DNA from: Treponema sp.
GTDB lineage: Bacteria > Spirochaetota > Spirochaetia > Treponematales > Breznakiellaceae
DNA: 41,528 nucleotides
NCBI GenBank assembly: GCA_031266875.1
Contig: JAISAE010000032.1
Span: 1-41,528, forward strand
Direction: 5' to 3'
Shown piece by piece: positions 32,718-41,412 of this stretch; positions within the stretch are counted from its first letter, which is position 1, and each line of letters opens with the position of its first letter. The notes beneath the pieces are model-generated. The model was not told the origin of the DNA. It did no database searches and was given only the letters and a program-made list of their open reading frames with translations. A program made the translations under genes and the position numbers.

Positions 32718-33719
32718 ATGTTACGAATAATTATAGCGTTTTGTCTGGTATTCCCTGTCATTCCTTGTCTTATGAATGCTCAGGTAACCCCAGGTACTTC
32801 AATAACAAATGAGAAGACGGCGGCTCCAAGCATCGGCGCTCGGATTTTCCCCCCTCTCTTTTTGACCGACGCTCTTTCAGCCTTCAAAAATCAGGAGGCA
32901 GCCAAGCCGTACTGGGTTCCCGAACAGAGCGAGGCTCAGAGCGGAGATTTCTCCCTGCTTCTTAACAACGACATTATCGCGTACTATGGACACCCGAACT
33001 CGCGGCTCATGGGTATTCTGGGACGGTACTCCATAGAAGAAGTTGATCGGCAACTGGTTGAGTATGCCGAGCAGTACCGGGCCGTGAACGGGGGTCGGGG
33101 TGTGCGTACAGCATTCTATCTCATCTATGGCACTGTATGGCCTGCTGGAGAGATTGGCCGTATGGGAGACGAGAATGTCATGCGCTACATTAACTATGCT
33201 CTTGAACACAATATGCTCGTGTTTCTTGACCACCAGATCGGCAAGTACACGCCGCTTGAGGCCATACGATTCCTCTTGCCCTGGCTGCAGTATCCGAATG
33301 TGCATCTGGCGCTGGACCCTGAATGGCGCACCACACGACCCATGGAAGAGATCGGCTTTGTACGGGCTGAAGAAGTTAATCAGGTTCAGCAGGAGATGGA
33401 AAATTATCTTATCAAGAACAATCTCCCTGGTGAACGTATGCTCGTGATTCACCAATTTAAGCCGCTGATGATTCAGAACCGGGAACGGATTAGAAGTAAT
33501 TTTGAGCGGGTACGCCTTGTGCATTGCGCCGATGGCTGGGGAACCGCCAATCAGAAACTCGGCACCTACCTTGAGAACGCTAACGCGACCAATATACCGG
33601 TCAAAGCGTTCAAGATATTTCTTCCCTCAAGCACGACTTCCAACGTTGACAGACCTGTATTCGAGCCTCAACGAGTGATGGGACTCAATCCACGTCCCTA
33701 TCTTATTATGTACCAGTAA
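32718..33719 (+). CDS. Secreted conserved protein, possible TIM-barrel fold
   Basis: The 333-residue protein has a signal peptide (LRIIIAFCLVFPVIPCLMNA). The mature part contains DIIAYYGHPNSRLMGILGRY, GVRTAFYLIYGTVWPAG, NMLVFLDHQIG, VHLALDPEWRTTR and MLVIHQFKPLMIQNRERI. Ordered beta-strand/acidic motifs of this kind recall a (beta/alpha)8 barrel, and I recall similar uncharacterised lipoproteins in Actinobacteria (not checked). Cys17 in the signal is not in a good lipobox. Activity is unknown; a glycosidase-like role is possible only by fold. No clear ribosome binding site precedes the ATG. The HD-domain gene follows after 13 nt. Confidence 0.8.
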   Translation: MLRIIIAFCLVFPVIPCLMNAQVTPGTSITNEKTAAPSIGARIFPPLFLTDALSAFKNQEAAKPYWVPEQSEAQSGDFSLLLNNDIIAYYGHPNSRLMGILGRYSIEEVDRQLVEYAEQYRAVNGGRGVRTAFYLIYGTVWPAGEIGRMGDENVMRYINYALEHNMLVFLDHQIGKYTPLEAIRFLLPWLQYPNVHLALDPEWRTTRPMEEIGFVRAEEVNQVQQEMENYLIKNNLPGERMLVIHQFKPLMIQNRERIRSNFERVRLVHCADGWGTANQKLGTYLENANATNIPVKAFKIFLPSSTTSNVDRPVFEPQRVMGLNPRPYLIMYQ

Positions 33720-33732
33720 GTTATAAAGAGTT

Positions 33733-34548
33733 ATGCGATCACAAAAGGAACACAGTCTCGATAATCGAATCATTGAGCTTATCAGGGAGTTAAAGCTTTC
33801 CGGCAAGGCCGAGGAAGCGGCGTGGATCATCATTGGCGATGATGAGATTCAAGCTATGCAGGAATACGCCAATACGGTATCTATCGTACGACTTGGCTAC
33901 AATGACCACGGGCCAGTACACATGCGTACTGTGTCGGTGAACGCCTTGCTCATGCTGGGACTTTTGCGGAATGCGGGAATCCGTACCAGTGTGGAAAAAG
34001 AGGAGAGCGGCATTTTTGAGGACAGCCTCATTGCCATTCTCCTTGCCGCCTTTCTCCATGATATAGGCATGACTGTAAGCCGCCACGACCATGAAATCCA
34101 CAGCGTATATATGGCGTACCCGATTCTTGAGCGAATCCTTAAGCAGGTTTATGCCACTGACACCCAGAAGCGGGTCATGATCCAGTCGCTGGCGCTGGAA
34201 GGTATCAGTGGACACATGGGTAACCACACGATTCATTCCCTAGAAGCCGGCCTAATCCTCATTGCCGATGGCTGTGACATGACTAAAGGACGTGCGCGTA
34301 TCCCCATGGCGCGTGCCGAAGCGCCCAAAGTAGGCGATATCCATAAGTATTCTGCCAACTCCATTGAAGATGTTCGGCTTTTAAGGGGCGATGAGAAACC
34401 CATACGCATTGAGATACACATGTCGAGCGAAGTGGGCCTCTTTCAGGTTGAGGAAGTGCTATTGACAAAGATCGCCGCTAGTCCGGCCAAGATATACATT
34501 GAACTGTTTGCGCAGGTTCTGGGCGGAAAACCCAAGCGGTATCTCTAA
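33733..34548 (+). CDS. HD-domain phosphohydrolase-like protein
   Basis: A 271-residue protein with HD metal-site features: His in NDHGPVHMR (residues about 56-64), the HD pair in AAFLHDIGMTVSRHDHE (about 110-126), further His in ISGHMGNH, and the distal Asp in ADGCDMTKGRARIPM. HD proteins hydrolyse nucleotides or other phosphates; the substrate cannot be given. The C-terminal about 70 residues (IRIEIHMSSEVGLFQVEEVLL) form an extra domain. It lies 13 nt after the secreted-protein gene and probably in one transcript with it. Weak ribosome binding site (AAAGAG). Confidence 0.88.
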   Translation: MRSQKEHSLDNRIIELIRELKLSGKAEEAAWIIIGDDEIQAMQEYANTVSIVRLGYNDHGPVHMRTVSVNALLMLGLLRNAGIRTSVEKEESGIFEDSLIAILLAAFLHDIGMTVSRHDHEIHSVYMAYPILERILKQVYATDTQKRVMIQSLALEGISGHMGNHTIHSLEAGLILIADGCDMTKGRARIPMARAEAPKVGDIHKYSANSIEDVRLLRGDEKPIRIEIHMSSEVGLFQVEEVLLTKIAASPAKIYIELFAQVLGGKPKRYL

Positions 34549-34583
34549 CGTCAACTGTTCCGCATGGGTTGATGCCTAAGCGC

Positions 34584-34612
34584 TTGCACGAGTTGCTGGT
34601 TTTCGTTACGAT
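34584..34612 (+). promoter_or_regulatory. Promoter of rpmB
   Basis: TTGCAC (34584-34589), a 17-bp spacer and TACGAT (34607-34612). Transcription from about 34619 would give an 80-nt leader with a hairpin ACCTTC/GAAGGT (34618-34632) and then the CRISPR-like stem-loop. Confidence 0.5.
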
Positions 34613-34636
34613 GGGAAAACCTTCAATGAAGGTGCT

Positions 34637-34668
34637 GACCACGCTCATGCGAGCGCGTGGATTGAAAC
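34637..34668 (+). repeat. Solitary type I-C CRISPR-repeat-like element in the rpmB leader
   Basis: A 32-nt element ending GAGCGCGTGGATTGAAAC, with a stem-loop (CGCTC/GAGCG). The 3' part GCGTGGATTGAAAC is the hallmark of many type I-C repeats; the 5' part is degenerate (GACCACGC instead of GTCGC). No second copy lies at spacer distance, so it is not an array. An r-protein leader structure is the alternative. Confidence 0.5.
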
Positions 34669-34699
34669 AAATAAACAAACAATTTTAAGGAGGGAAATT

Positions 34700-34897
34700 A
34701 TGTCACGAACCTGCGATATCTGCGGAAAACACACTATCACCGGAAATAAGGTGAGCCACAGCTTACACCGCACCCGCCGCGTATGGCGGCCTAACCTCAT
34801 CAAGGTAAAGACTGAGGTTGACGGCACAACTCTGACGATCAAAGTATGTGCGCGCTGTCTGAGAAGCGACAGAGTTACTAAGAAAGTTAATGTATAA
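34700..34897 (+). CDS. rpmB: Ribosomal protein bL28
   Basis: The 65-residue protein is a full-length bL28 of the zinc-binding type: CDICGK at residues 5-10 and CARCLR at 51-56 supply four Cys ligands, and HSLHRTRRVWRPNL is the conserved rRNA-binding core. It is a structural part of the 50S subunit. AAGGAGGG precedes the ATG. It appears to be transcribed alone, from a promoter at 34584, with a structured leader. Confidence 0.97.
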   Translation: MSRTCDICGKHTITGNKVSHSLHRTRRVWRPNLIKVKTEVDGTTLTIKVCARCLRSDRVTKKVNV

Positions 34898-34956
34898 GCA
34901 CGGTACAGCGCGGATGGCCGGCCTTATACAGGCTGTCCTCCCGCGTACTCGGATTC

Positions 34957-35640
34957 TTAAAGTGCTTTTCGTTGACGCACCAATGCCTGAAGGTTCTTTA
35001 TCTCACACTCAAAGGCCGAAGCGCTCCCTCCTAGCATTGCTGAATCGCAGTATTGCCCCATGATGTGCAGACTCTCCACGATTTTTTCTTCCAGTTCCAT
35101 GCTTCGTTTGCTTTTAAGCGGGGTCAGATAGCGTAAATCCTCAATGATCTGGTTAAGGGTTTTGTATACTGTGCTGTATTCGTCCGGCAGGTCTGAAATC
35201 TTTAGGGCCAGTGCCGCAGTCAGCGATTGTAGTTTCTTAATTGAGGCAAAGCGCTCGGCCCGGCTGCTGCCGGAACCGCCAAAGTAGGCGACATACATTA
35301 GAACCGCAAAGGAAACAAACAGAATCGCCTGCGCGATAAGTGCAATGCCAATCTCCGCCACGAGGCCGACATTCGCGAGTATCACCAGCACAATGCTTAG
35401 AATGATATACAGGCCAATCCCTAGTAGAAGCATGACAAAAGAGCCGTACCTTCCCACAAGGGACAAAAACACCAAGGGAGAACACAAGACCAGATACATG
35501 AGCGATACGGATATCCATGTGAACCGACTAACCATACTCGGTTCCGTGTTTTTCGTTGAAAGGAAAAAGATGAGTGTGATAATACTCGCACCCAAAACAA
35601 ATACAATAAGTCTCAATAGAGTGGACTGACTTCTCGTCAT
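34957..35640 (-). CDS. Membrane protein with cytoplasmic helical domain, unknown
   Basis: The 227-residue protein has four predicted membrane helices in residues about 8-120 (LIVFVLGASIITLIFFL, then VSLMYLVLCSPLVFLSLVG, FVMLLLGIGLYIILSIVLVI and ALIAQAILFVSFAVLMYVAY). A C-terminal soluble part of about 100 residues (RAERFASIKKLQSLTAALAL, LEEKIVESLHIMGQY) is likely a coiled coil. No family recognised. AGGAGG lies 4 nt before the ATG. It lies downstream of ffh on the same strand, 79 nt away, possibly in the same transcript. Confidence 0.8.
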   Translation of the reverse strand: MTRSQSTLLRLIVFVLGASIITLIFFLSTKNTEPSMVSRFTWISVSLMYLVLCSPLVFLSLVGRYGSFVMLLLGIGLYIILSIVLVILANVGLVAEIGIALIAQAILFVSFAVLMYVAYFGGSGSSRAERFASIKKLQSLTAALALKISDLPDEYSTVYKTLNQIIEDLRYLTPLKSKRSMELEEKIVESLHIMGQYCDSAMLGGSASAFECEIKNLQALVRQRKAL

Positions 35641-35719
35641 ACAGCCTCCTATTGGAAAAGACTAGTATGATTTCTCTAAAATGACAACCATAAAAAGGCG
35701 AAGGCTGGCCTAACTCGTA

Positions 35720-37063
35720 CTAGCGTTTTCCCATTCGCGCCATCATAGACTGGGCTGCCGCCGGATTGCGGCTCATCTTGGACATCTTCTTCATCATGAC
35801 GCGCATCTTCTCAAACTTCTTGAGCAGACGGGCCACTTCAGCCACCGAAGTCCCGGAGCCACGAGCAATGCGGGTTCTGCGGGACGGTCCGATGATAAGA
35901 TGGTTCGCCCGCTCTTTCTTGGTCATTGAGGAGAGTATGGCTTCCTGACCCTTGAGGTCTTCTTTGTTAATGTCATCCTCGCTGATCTGGCCAGCCATGC
36001 CCGGAATCATGTCAAGCATAGATTGGAGGGAACCCATCTTCTTTACCGAGCGGAGCTGGGAAAGCCAGTCCTCAAGCGTAAAGATCTCCTTCTCCATCTT
36101 GTTGGCAAGTTCCTCCGCCTCTTTCTGATTAATGACCGCCTGCGCCTTTTCCACCAGACTCACCACATCACCCATACCCAATATGCGGCCAGCGATACGG
36201 TCAGGGTGAAACGGCTCAAAGTCTTCGGGTTTTTCACCGGTTCCCACGAACTTGAGCGGCTTGCCAGTGATGGTCTTGAGTGAAAGCGCCGCCCCGCCAC
36301 GAGTGTCTGAGTCAAACTTGGTCAGCACCACGCCGCTCAGTCCGATCTTCTCATCAAAGACTTTGGCAATATCCACCGCTGATTGTCCAGTCATGGAATC
36401 AGCCACAAGCAGTAACTCGTCGGGATTGGAGGCGTCTTTGAGGCGGGAAAGTTCCTGCATCATGAGTTCATCGATCTGGAGTCGGCCTGTGGTGTCAATG
36501 ATCATGGTGTTGATAAGGTTCTGCCGCGACCAGGCAAGCGCCTCTTTATAGACCGCAACGCTGTCTTTCGCGCCATCATGTTTGTATACCGGTACATTGA
36601 CCTGTTTCCCCAGTATGGCAAGCTGCTCCATGGCCGCTGGGCGCACAAGGTCGCAGGCCACGAGCAGAGGCTTCCGGCCTTCTTTTTTGAGCCGCAATGC
36701 CAGCTTCGCGGAACTGGTCGTCTTCCCTGATCCTTGTAAACCCAGCATAAGAATGCAGGATATGGTATCCGGGCCTTTGAGCCGCAGCTCCTGCCGCGTA
36801 TCACCGAGGAAGGTTACAAGTTTGTCGTGAACAATCTTGATGAACTGCTGCCCCGGATCCACCGAGCGCAATACCCGCTCGCCTTTGGCCTCTTCCACTG
36901 TGGCGTTGATAAAGCGACGAACCACGCGGAGGTTAACATCAGCCTCAAGGAGCGCCATCTTGATCGCCTCAACCGCATCGTCGATGTTTTTCTCCGTGAT
37001 GCTTGACTTACCGGAAATAAAACGGAAAGCATCTGAAATTTTTTGAGTTAACTTATCTAACAT
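35720..37063 (-). CDS. ffh: Signal recognition particle GTPase Ffh
   Basis: The 447-residue protein has the full NG-M layout of Ffh. N domain: MLDKLTQKISDAFRFISG. G domain: P-loop GLQGSGKTTSSAKLAL, IDTTGR, TKFDSDTRGGAALSL, and GTGEKPEDFEPFHPDRIAGR. The methionine-rich M domain ends MMKKMSKMSRNPAAAQSMM, and binds 4.5S RNA and signal sequences. It targets ribosomes translating membrane proteins to FtsY. GGGGGAA before ATG 37063 fixes the start; the frame is open 33 nt further. The initiator tRNA gene with its own terminator lies just upstream. Confidence 0.97.
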   Translation of the reverse strand: MLDKLTQKISDAFRFISGKSSITEKNIDDAVEAIKMALLEADVNLRVVRRFINATVEEAKGERVLRSVDPGQQFIKIVHDKLVTFLGDTRQELRLKGPDTISCILMLGLQGSGKTTSSAKLALRLKKEGRKPLLVACDLVRPAAMEQLAILGKQVNVPVYKHDGAKDSVAVYKEALAWSRQNLINTMIIDTTGRLQIDELMMQELSRLKDASNPDELLLVADSMTGQSAVDIAKVFDEKIGLSGVVLTKFDSDTRGGAALSLKTITGKPLKFVGTGEKPEDFEPFHPDRIAGRILGMGDVVSLVEKAQAVINQKEAEELANKMEKEIFTLEDWLSQLRSVKKMGSLQSMLDMIPGMAGQISEDDINKEDLKGQEAILSSMTKKERANHLIIGPSRRTRIARGSGTSVAEVARLLKKFEKMRVMMKKMSKMSRNPAAAQSMMARMGKR

Positions 37064-37101
37064 AATTCCCCCTGCTGGATGATAGGCGTTTACCATGTGT
37101 C

Positions 37102-37130
37102 AAAAAAAAGACAGTCCCGCAAGACTGCCT
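37102..37130 (-). terminator. Intrinsic terminator of the initiator tRNA
   Basis: On the minus strand AGGCAGTC (37123-37130) pairs with GACTGTCT (37109-37116), one G-U pair, followed by eight T (37102-37109). Confidence 0.9.
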
Positions 37131-37138
37131 TTGTACTA

Positions 37139-37211
37139 TAGCAAGGAGAGGACTCGAACCTCCGACCTCCGGGTTATGAGCCCGACGAGCTGCCAACTGC
37201 TCTACCTTGCG
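37139..37211 (-). tRNA. Initiator tRNA-fMet (CAU)
   Basis: A 73-nt cloverleaf on the minus strand. Acceptor CGCAAGG, D-arm GAGC/GCTC, anticodon arm TCGGG-CTCATAA-CCCGG with CAT anticodon, T-arm GGAGG-TTCGAGT-CCTCT, and acceptor 3' strand CCTTGCT, then A73. Three consecutive G-C pairs in the anticodon stem and an unpaired 1-72 position (C1/U72) are initiator hallmarks. CCA is not encoded. Confidence 0.95.
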
Positions 37212-37222
37212 TTGATGTTTTC

Positions 37223-37251
37223 ATATTAATAGATTGTTTCAAAGACGTCAA
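37223..37251 (-). promoter_or_regulatory. Promoter of the initiator tRNA
   Basis: On the minus strand TTGACG (37246-37251), a 17-bp spacer and TAATAT (37223-37228) end 11 bp before the mature tRNA 5' end. Confidence 0.75.
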
Positions 37252-37390
37252 GCGGTTTCAGGATTTTTTATAAAAACTTCCATAAATAACAGAGTACGTG
37301 GAAGCGGCGAGGTATTGAAGGTTTCTCCTTGAAATCGTAAAGTATGCGAGGAAACAAATCCTCCGCCCTCCACCCCAAAGGGCGGGTGTT

Positions 37391-37422
37391 GTCGCGCTCC
37401 ATGAGAGCGCGTGGAGTGAAAA
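37391..37422 (+). repeat. Solitary type I-C CRISPR-repeat-like element before the MBL-fold gene
   Basis: A 32-nt element starting GTCGCGCTCC and ending GCGTGGAGTGAAAA. It keeps the I-C 5' hallmark GTCGC and a stem CGCTC/GAGCG. It ends 6 nt before ATG 37429, and its GGAG may serve as the distant ribosome binding site. It matches the 34637-34668 element in most 3' positions. An unrelated hairpin CCGCCC/GGGCGG (37363-37385) lies just upstream. Confidence 0.5.
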
Positions 37423-37428
37423 ATCGCC

Positions 37429-38121
37429 ATGCAAAATAAATCACCTGAAACGCTTGTGGTGGGAGCGCTTGCCACCAACTGCTACTTGTATCCGCTGGAG
37501 CCTGTGCCAGACACGCCGCTTTGCCCCTGCGTAGTCATTGACCCAGGGGCTGATGCTAGTGTCATCATCACGCGGCTTAACAGCCTGCGCTGGTATCCCC
37601 GATACATCCTGCTCACCCACGGACATTTTGACCATCTGGCCGCCTTGCCCGCGCTCCTTGCCCATTACAACGGTAAGCCGGAAATCGCCATCCATGAGGC
37701 TGACGCAGCGTATCTTGGCCCGCAGGCGCAACAGGTTCACAGGCAAAGCTTTATCGCGGTTACAGGAAACAGCGCCTACGTTGACGCACTTTGGGAAAAT
37801 ATGCCGCAAGCAACGCGCCTGCTTGTTGAGGGTGATTGCATAGGCCCTCTGCGGGTGCTTCATCTCCCCGGACATAGCCCCGGCTCCGCCGGCTTCTACG
37901 ACGAGGCGGCTGGGATCCTGTTCAGTGGGGATACGCTGTTTATGAACGGCTTTGGCCGCATTGACCTCCCCGGCGGTAATGCCAAAGCTCTTGCCGCCAG
38001 CCTCAAACGGCTCTGCATAGGCGGCTATAGCGGGTCTATAAAAGAAAATACCGTTGTTTATTCAGGACATGGCACGGCAACTACCATTTGCGCAGAAAAA
38101 TCCAAGTATCGCTGGGCTTAA
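37429..38121 (+). CDS. Metallo-beta-lactamase-fold hydrolase, glyoxalase II-like
   Basis: A 230-residue MBL-fold protein. The metal motif THGHFDHLAAL (HxHxDH) lies at residues about 63-73, HLPGHSPGSAGF supplies the third His, FSGDTLF the bridging Asp, and YSGHGTATT the last His. Such proteins hydrolyse thioesters or similar bonds with two zinc or iron ions; the closest group is the YcbL/glyoxalase-II-like one. An inserted LYPLEPVPDTPLCPC near residues 19-33 is slightly longer than usual. It may lie in one transcript with ilvN, 81 nt downstream. The CRISPR-like element overlaps its ribosome-binding region. Confidence 0.9.
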   Translation: MQNKSPETLVVGALATNCYLYPLEPVPDTPLCPCVVIDPGADASVIITRLNSLRWYPRYILLTHGHFDHLAALPALLAHYNGKPEIAIHEADAAYLGPQAQQVHRQSFIAVTGNSAYVDALWENMPQATRLLVEGDCIGPLRVLHLPGHSPGSAGFYDEAAGILFSGDTLFMNGFGRIDLPGGNAKALAASLKRLCIGGYSGSIKENTVVYSGHGTATTICAEKSKYRWA

Positions 38122-38202
38122 CGAATCCACTGAATGATGGAGACCTTCATATCAAAATACCCCCTTGTACTTTAGCCCTGTCTCAAAGTAAGCTTCACAA
38201 CC

Positions 38203-38703
38203 ATGAAACAGCACATTGTATCCGCGCTGGTAGAGAATCGTGCGGGCACCCTCAGCCGTGTATCCGGGCTGTTCAGCAGGCGGGGGTTCAACATTGACAG
38301 CCTTACCGTTGGGGAAACCGAGGACAAGTCAATCTCCCGTATGACCATCGCCGTTTCCGGCGATGACGCTGCTCTTGAGCAGATCACGAAGCAACTGAGT
38401 AAGCTTGTAGACGTGATCGCCGTACGGGAATTGCAGAGCGGTTCCTGTATCCGCCGTGAAATTATGCTGGTCAAAGTCAACGCCACTGAGCAGACCCGCG
38501 CCGCTGTCCTCGAAATCGCCGGTATCTTCCGTTCCCGTATTATTGACGTTTCCCCTTCCACCATTACCCTTGAGGCAACCGGCGATATCGAGAAACTCGA
38601 CGGTCTGTTGCTACTGCTGCGTCCCCACGGCATCATGGAACTCGCCCGCACAGGTCTGGTCGCGCTTGAGCGCGGGTCGCTGGTGCTATCACTAAGTAAC
38701 TAG
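38203..38703 (+). CDS. ilvN: Acetolactate synthase small (regulatory) subunit
   Basis: The 166-residue protein has the ACT domain (KQHIVSALVENRAGTLSRVSGLFSRRGFNIDSLTVG, residues 2-37 in outline) and the C-terminal ALS_ss_C domain, a length matching IlvH-type subunits (about 163). It binds valine and activates the catalytic subunit IlvB/IlvI for acetolactate formation, first step to valine and leucine. No large-subunit gene is in the window. Shine-Dalgarno pairing is weak. ilvC follows after 77 nt, with leuA next, so these are probably one biosynthetic cluster. Confidence 0.95.
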   Translation: MKQHIVSALVENRAGTLSRVSGLFSRRGFNIDSLTVGETEDKSISRMTIAVSGDDAALEQITKQLSKLVDVIAVRELQSGSCIRREIMLVKVNATEQTRAAVLEIAGIFRSRIIDVSPSTITLEATGDIEKLDGLLLLLRPHGIMELARTGLVALERGSLVLSLSN

Positions 38704-38780
38704 GCAGCCGCGTAGCTTTACTAACAGCGTTAACGCGGTTCTCATATTTATTACAACTTCATTGTTGAAAGGAGTTTTTT

Positions 38781-39782
38781 ATGGCAATCATGTACTATGA
38801 AAAGGATTGTGATCTTGGCGTACTCAAAGGGAAAACCATTGCGGTCATTGGGTACGGTTCTCAGGGCCATGCCCACGCGCTTAACGCGAAAGAGTCTGGG
38901 ATGAAGGTTATCGTAGGGCTGTACGAAGGTTCGAAGTCGTGGAAACGTGCCGAAGCCGCCGGCCTTGAGGTAAAGGTCGCCTACGAAGCCGCCGAAGCCG
39001 CTGATTTCATCATGATCCTCATCAACGACGAAAAGCAGGCAAGGTTATATCAGGAGTCGATTAAGCCCGCGCTCAAGCCCGGTAAGACGCTTGCCTTCGC
39101 GCACGGTTTTAACATTCACTTTGGGCAGATCATTCCCCCGCCGGAGGTAAATGTCGTGATGATCGCGCCAAAGGGCCCTGGTCATACGGTCCGTGAGCAG
39201 TATCAGGCAGGCGCAGGGGTGCCGTGCCTCATCGCCGTTCATCAGGATGCTACTGGTAATGCCAAGCGGCTGGGGCTTGCATACGCCGCCGCCATTGGCG
39301 GCGCACGGGCAGGGGTTCTCGAAACTACATTTAAGGAAGAAACCGAGACCGACCTTTTTGGTGAACAGGCAGTGTTGTGCGGCGGCGTATCGGCGCTGAT
39401 GAAGTGCGGCTATGAGGTGCTGACCGAGGCAGGGTATCAGCCGGAAAGCGCCTATTTCGAGGTGATGCATGAGATGAAGCTCATCATTGATCTCGTTAAC
39501 CGTGGCGGACTTTCCTTCATGCGTTACTCGATCTCTGACACCGCCGAGTACGGCGACTATGTCAGCGGCCCCAAGGTCATCACCGAGGATACCAAGAACG
39601 CCATGCGCGGAATACTCAAAGACATACAGACCGGTAAGTTCGCCCGTGAATGGATTCTGGAAAATCAGGTGAATCGCCCGAACTTCAACCGCCTCCGCGC
39701 TATCGAAGCCGCTCACCCCATTGAGCAGGTCGGACGCGAACTGCGTTCCATGATGAGCTGGCTCCCAAAAGTGGACAGATAA
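38781..39782 (+). CDS. ilvC: Ketol-acid reductoisomerase (class I)
   Basis: A 333-residue short-chain (class I) KARI. The Rossmann motif [12 protein letters not shown] lies at residues about 24-35 and the cofactor loop LYEGSKSW is of the NADPH-preferring kind. [10 protein letters not shown] and the metal-site residues [12 protein letters not shown] with EVMHEMKLI complete the active site. It converts acetolactate (or acetohydroxybutyrate) to dihydroxy acids with Mg. AAAGGAG lies 6 nt before the ATG. A 10-bp palindrome GCGTTAACGC (38727-38736) lies in the upstream gap. Confidence 0.97.
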   Translation: MAIMYYEKDCDLGVLKGKTIAVIGYGSQGHAHALNAKESGMKVIVGLYEGSKSWKRAEAAGLEVKVAYEAAEAADFIMILINDEKQARLYQESIKPALKPGKTLAFAHGFNIHFGQIIPPPEVNVVMIAPKGPGHTVREQYQAGAGVPCLIAVHQDATGNAKRLGLAYAAAIGGARAGVLETTFKEETETDLFGEQAVLCGGVSALMKCGYEVLTEAGYQPESAYFEVMHEMKLIIDLVNRGGLSFMRYSISDTAEYGDYVSGPKVITEDTKNAMRGILKDIQTGKFAREWILENQVNRPNFNRLRAIEAAHPIEQVGRELRSMMSWLPKVDR

Positions 39783-39797
39783 ACGGCGTCAGGTTAC

Positions 39798-39833
39798 GAC
39801 GGACAGCGGGATGCACGGCATACCGTGTCCGTC
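39798..39833 (+). other. Stable hairpin between ilvC and leuA
   Basis: GACGGACA (39798-39805) pairs with TGTCCGTC (39826-39833), and an inner CACGG (39814-39818) can pair with CCGTG (39823-39827); the two overlap by two bases. No T-run follows, so it is not an intrinsic terminator. It may stabilise or process the ilvC message, or partly reduce leuA transcription. Confidence 0.5.
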
Positions 39834-39870
39834 AATGATGAGCCTTGCCTAATCTAAACAATAGGAAAAT

Positions 39871-41403
39871 ATGAGCAGACAGATAAAAATATTCGACACC
39901 ACGTTACGCGACGGGGAACAATCCCCGGGCTGTTCAATGAACGTACAGGAGAAAATCGACGTAGCCCTGCGGCTGGAACGCTTGGGCGTTGACATCATTG
40001 AGGCAGGCTTTCCCGTGTCCAGCCCTGGTGATCTGGAATCAGTAAAGACCATCGCAGGCCTCATCAAGAATAGTACAGTGGCGGCCTTGTGCCGCACGCT
40101 GGAAAAGGACATTGACGCTGGTAAAGAGGCGCTGGTAAACGCGGTAAGTCCGCGTATTCACATTTTTATTGCAACCTCTCCGGTACACATGGAGTACAAG
40201 CTAAAAATGAGGCCTGAGCAGGTGCTTGAACAAACCACCGCGTCAGTAAAGTATGCCCGTAAGTTCTGTGAAGACGTGGAATTCTCCGCGGAAGACGCTT
40301 TCAGAAGCGACCCTGACTTTGTGTGCAAGGTCTTTGGTGAGGCTATAGCGGCGGGAGCCTCAACAGTGAATTTCCCAGACACTGTTGGTTACGCCCTGCC
40401 GTCGGAGTTTGCCGAGCGTATCCGCTACATCAGGGAACACACGCCAGGTATGGAAAAGGCGCGGCTCTCCGTACATTGCCACAACGACCTCGGCCTTGCC
40501 GTGGCGAACAGCCTCGCAGCCCTAGGCGCGGGCGCGGAGCAGCTCGAATGTACGATTAATGGCATTGGAGAACGGGCTGGTAACGCCTCCCTGGAGGAAC
40601 TGGTGATGGCGCTGCGGGTACGCAAGGATTTCTGGGCTGTCAATACCAACATCGACACCGCCCAGATTTACGCGACAAGCCGTCTCGTGAGCCAGGTTAC
40701 CGGCGTCAAGGTACAGCCCAACAAGGCGATAGTGGGGGAAAACGCCTTTGCTCACGAAGCGGGCGTACATCAGCACGGGGTAATGGCGAACCGTGAAACG
40801 TATGAGATCATGACGCCTGAATCCATTGGTATTCCGCAAAACCGTATGGTTCTGGGCAAGCACTCTGGCCGCCACGCCTTTGAGGAGCGTCTCAGGGAAC
40901 TGGGCATAAGCCTTAACGAAGAGCAGTTGAGCAGCGTGTTTGCGCAGTTCAAACTGCTGGCTGACAAGAAGAAGACGGTCAGCGACCGCGACATTGAGGC
41001 GCTGACCATGGGTGTATCAGCGTCAATTCCCGAAACATGGTTACTCGACCACTGGCTCATCAACTCGGTTGCTGGCTTGAGCTCCACCGCGACGATCCGG
41101 CTCAGGCACAAGGACGGCAGTCTGCGCGAAAAAGCCGCTGTCGGCGACGGCCCCTTAGACGCGGCGTTTAAGGCAATCGACATGATTACCGGCAAGGAAG
41201 TGGGGCTGGAGCTTTACGAACTTGGCGCCATCACCGGTGGTAAGAGCGCCCAAGGCGAGACCATGGTTAAAATAAGCAAAGATGGCAGGCGCTGGAACGG
41301 ACGCGGGGTCTCCACCGACATTGTGGAATCGTCAGTTAAAGCCTACGTCGCCGCTATTAACGCGCTGGAGTGGGAAACCTCCGCGTGGGGCAAAATCAAA
41401 TAA
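39871..41403 (+). CDS. leuA: 2-isopropylmalate synthase
   Basis: The 510-residue protein has the LeuA layout. A catalytic TIM barrel starts [19 protein letters not shown] (Arg and Asp of the metal site at TLRDGEQ), with [14 protein letters not shown] (His-x-His metal ligands) and [17 protein letters not shown] linker and the C-terminal LeuA dimer domain (about residues 385-505) provide leucine feedback. It condenses 2-oxoisovalerate with acetyl-CoA, the committed step to leucine, and uses the product pathway of ilvN/ilvC. AGGA lies 6 nt before the ATG. A homologous citramalate synthase is unlikely because [11 protein letters not shown] and length fit LeuA. A 35-bp array begins 10 nt after the stop. 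Confidence 0.95.
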   Translation: MSRQIKIFDTTLRDGEQSPGCSMNVQEKIDVALRLERLGVDIIEAGFPVSSPGDLESVKTIAGLIKNSTVAALCRTLEKDIDAGKEALVNAVSPRIHIFIATSPVHMEYKLKMRPEQVLEQTTASVKYARKFCEDVEFSAEDAFRSDPDFVCKVFGEAIAAGASTVNFPDTVGYALPSEFAERIRYIREHTPGMEKARLSVHCHNDLGLAVANSLAALGAGAEQLECTINGIGERAGNASLEELVMALRVRKDFWAVNTNIDTAQIYATSRLVSQVTGVKVQPNKAIVGENAFAHEAGVHQHGVMANRETYEIMTPESIGIPQNRMVLGKHSGRHAFEERLRELGISLNEEQLSSVFAQFKLLADKKKTVSDRDIEALTMGVSASIPETWLLDHWLINSVAGLSSTATIRLRHKDGSLREKAAVGDGPLDAAFKAIDMITGKEVGLELYELGAITGGKSAQGETMVKISKDGRRWNGRGVSTDIVESSVKAYVAAINALEWETSAWGKIK

Positions 41404-41412
41404 CAGTATCTG

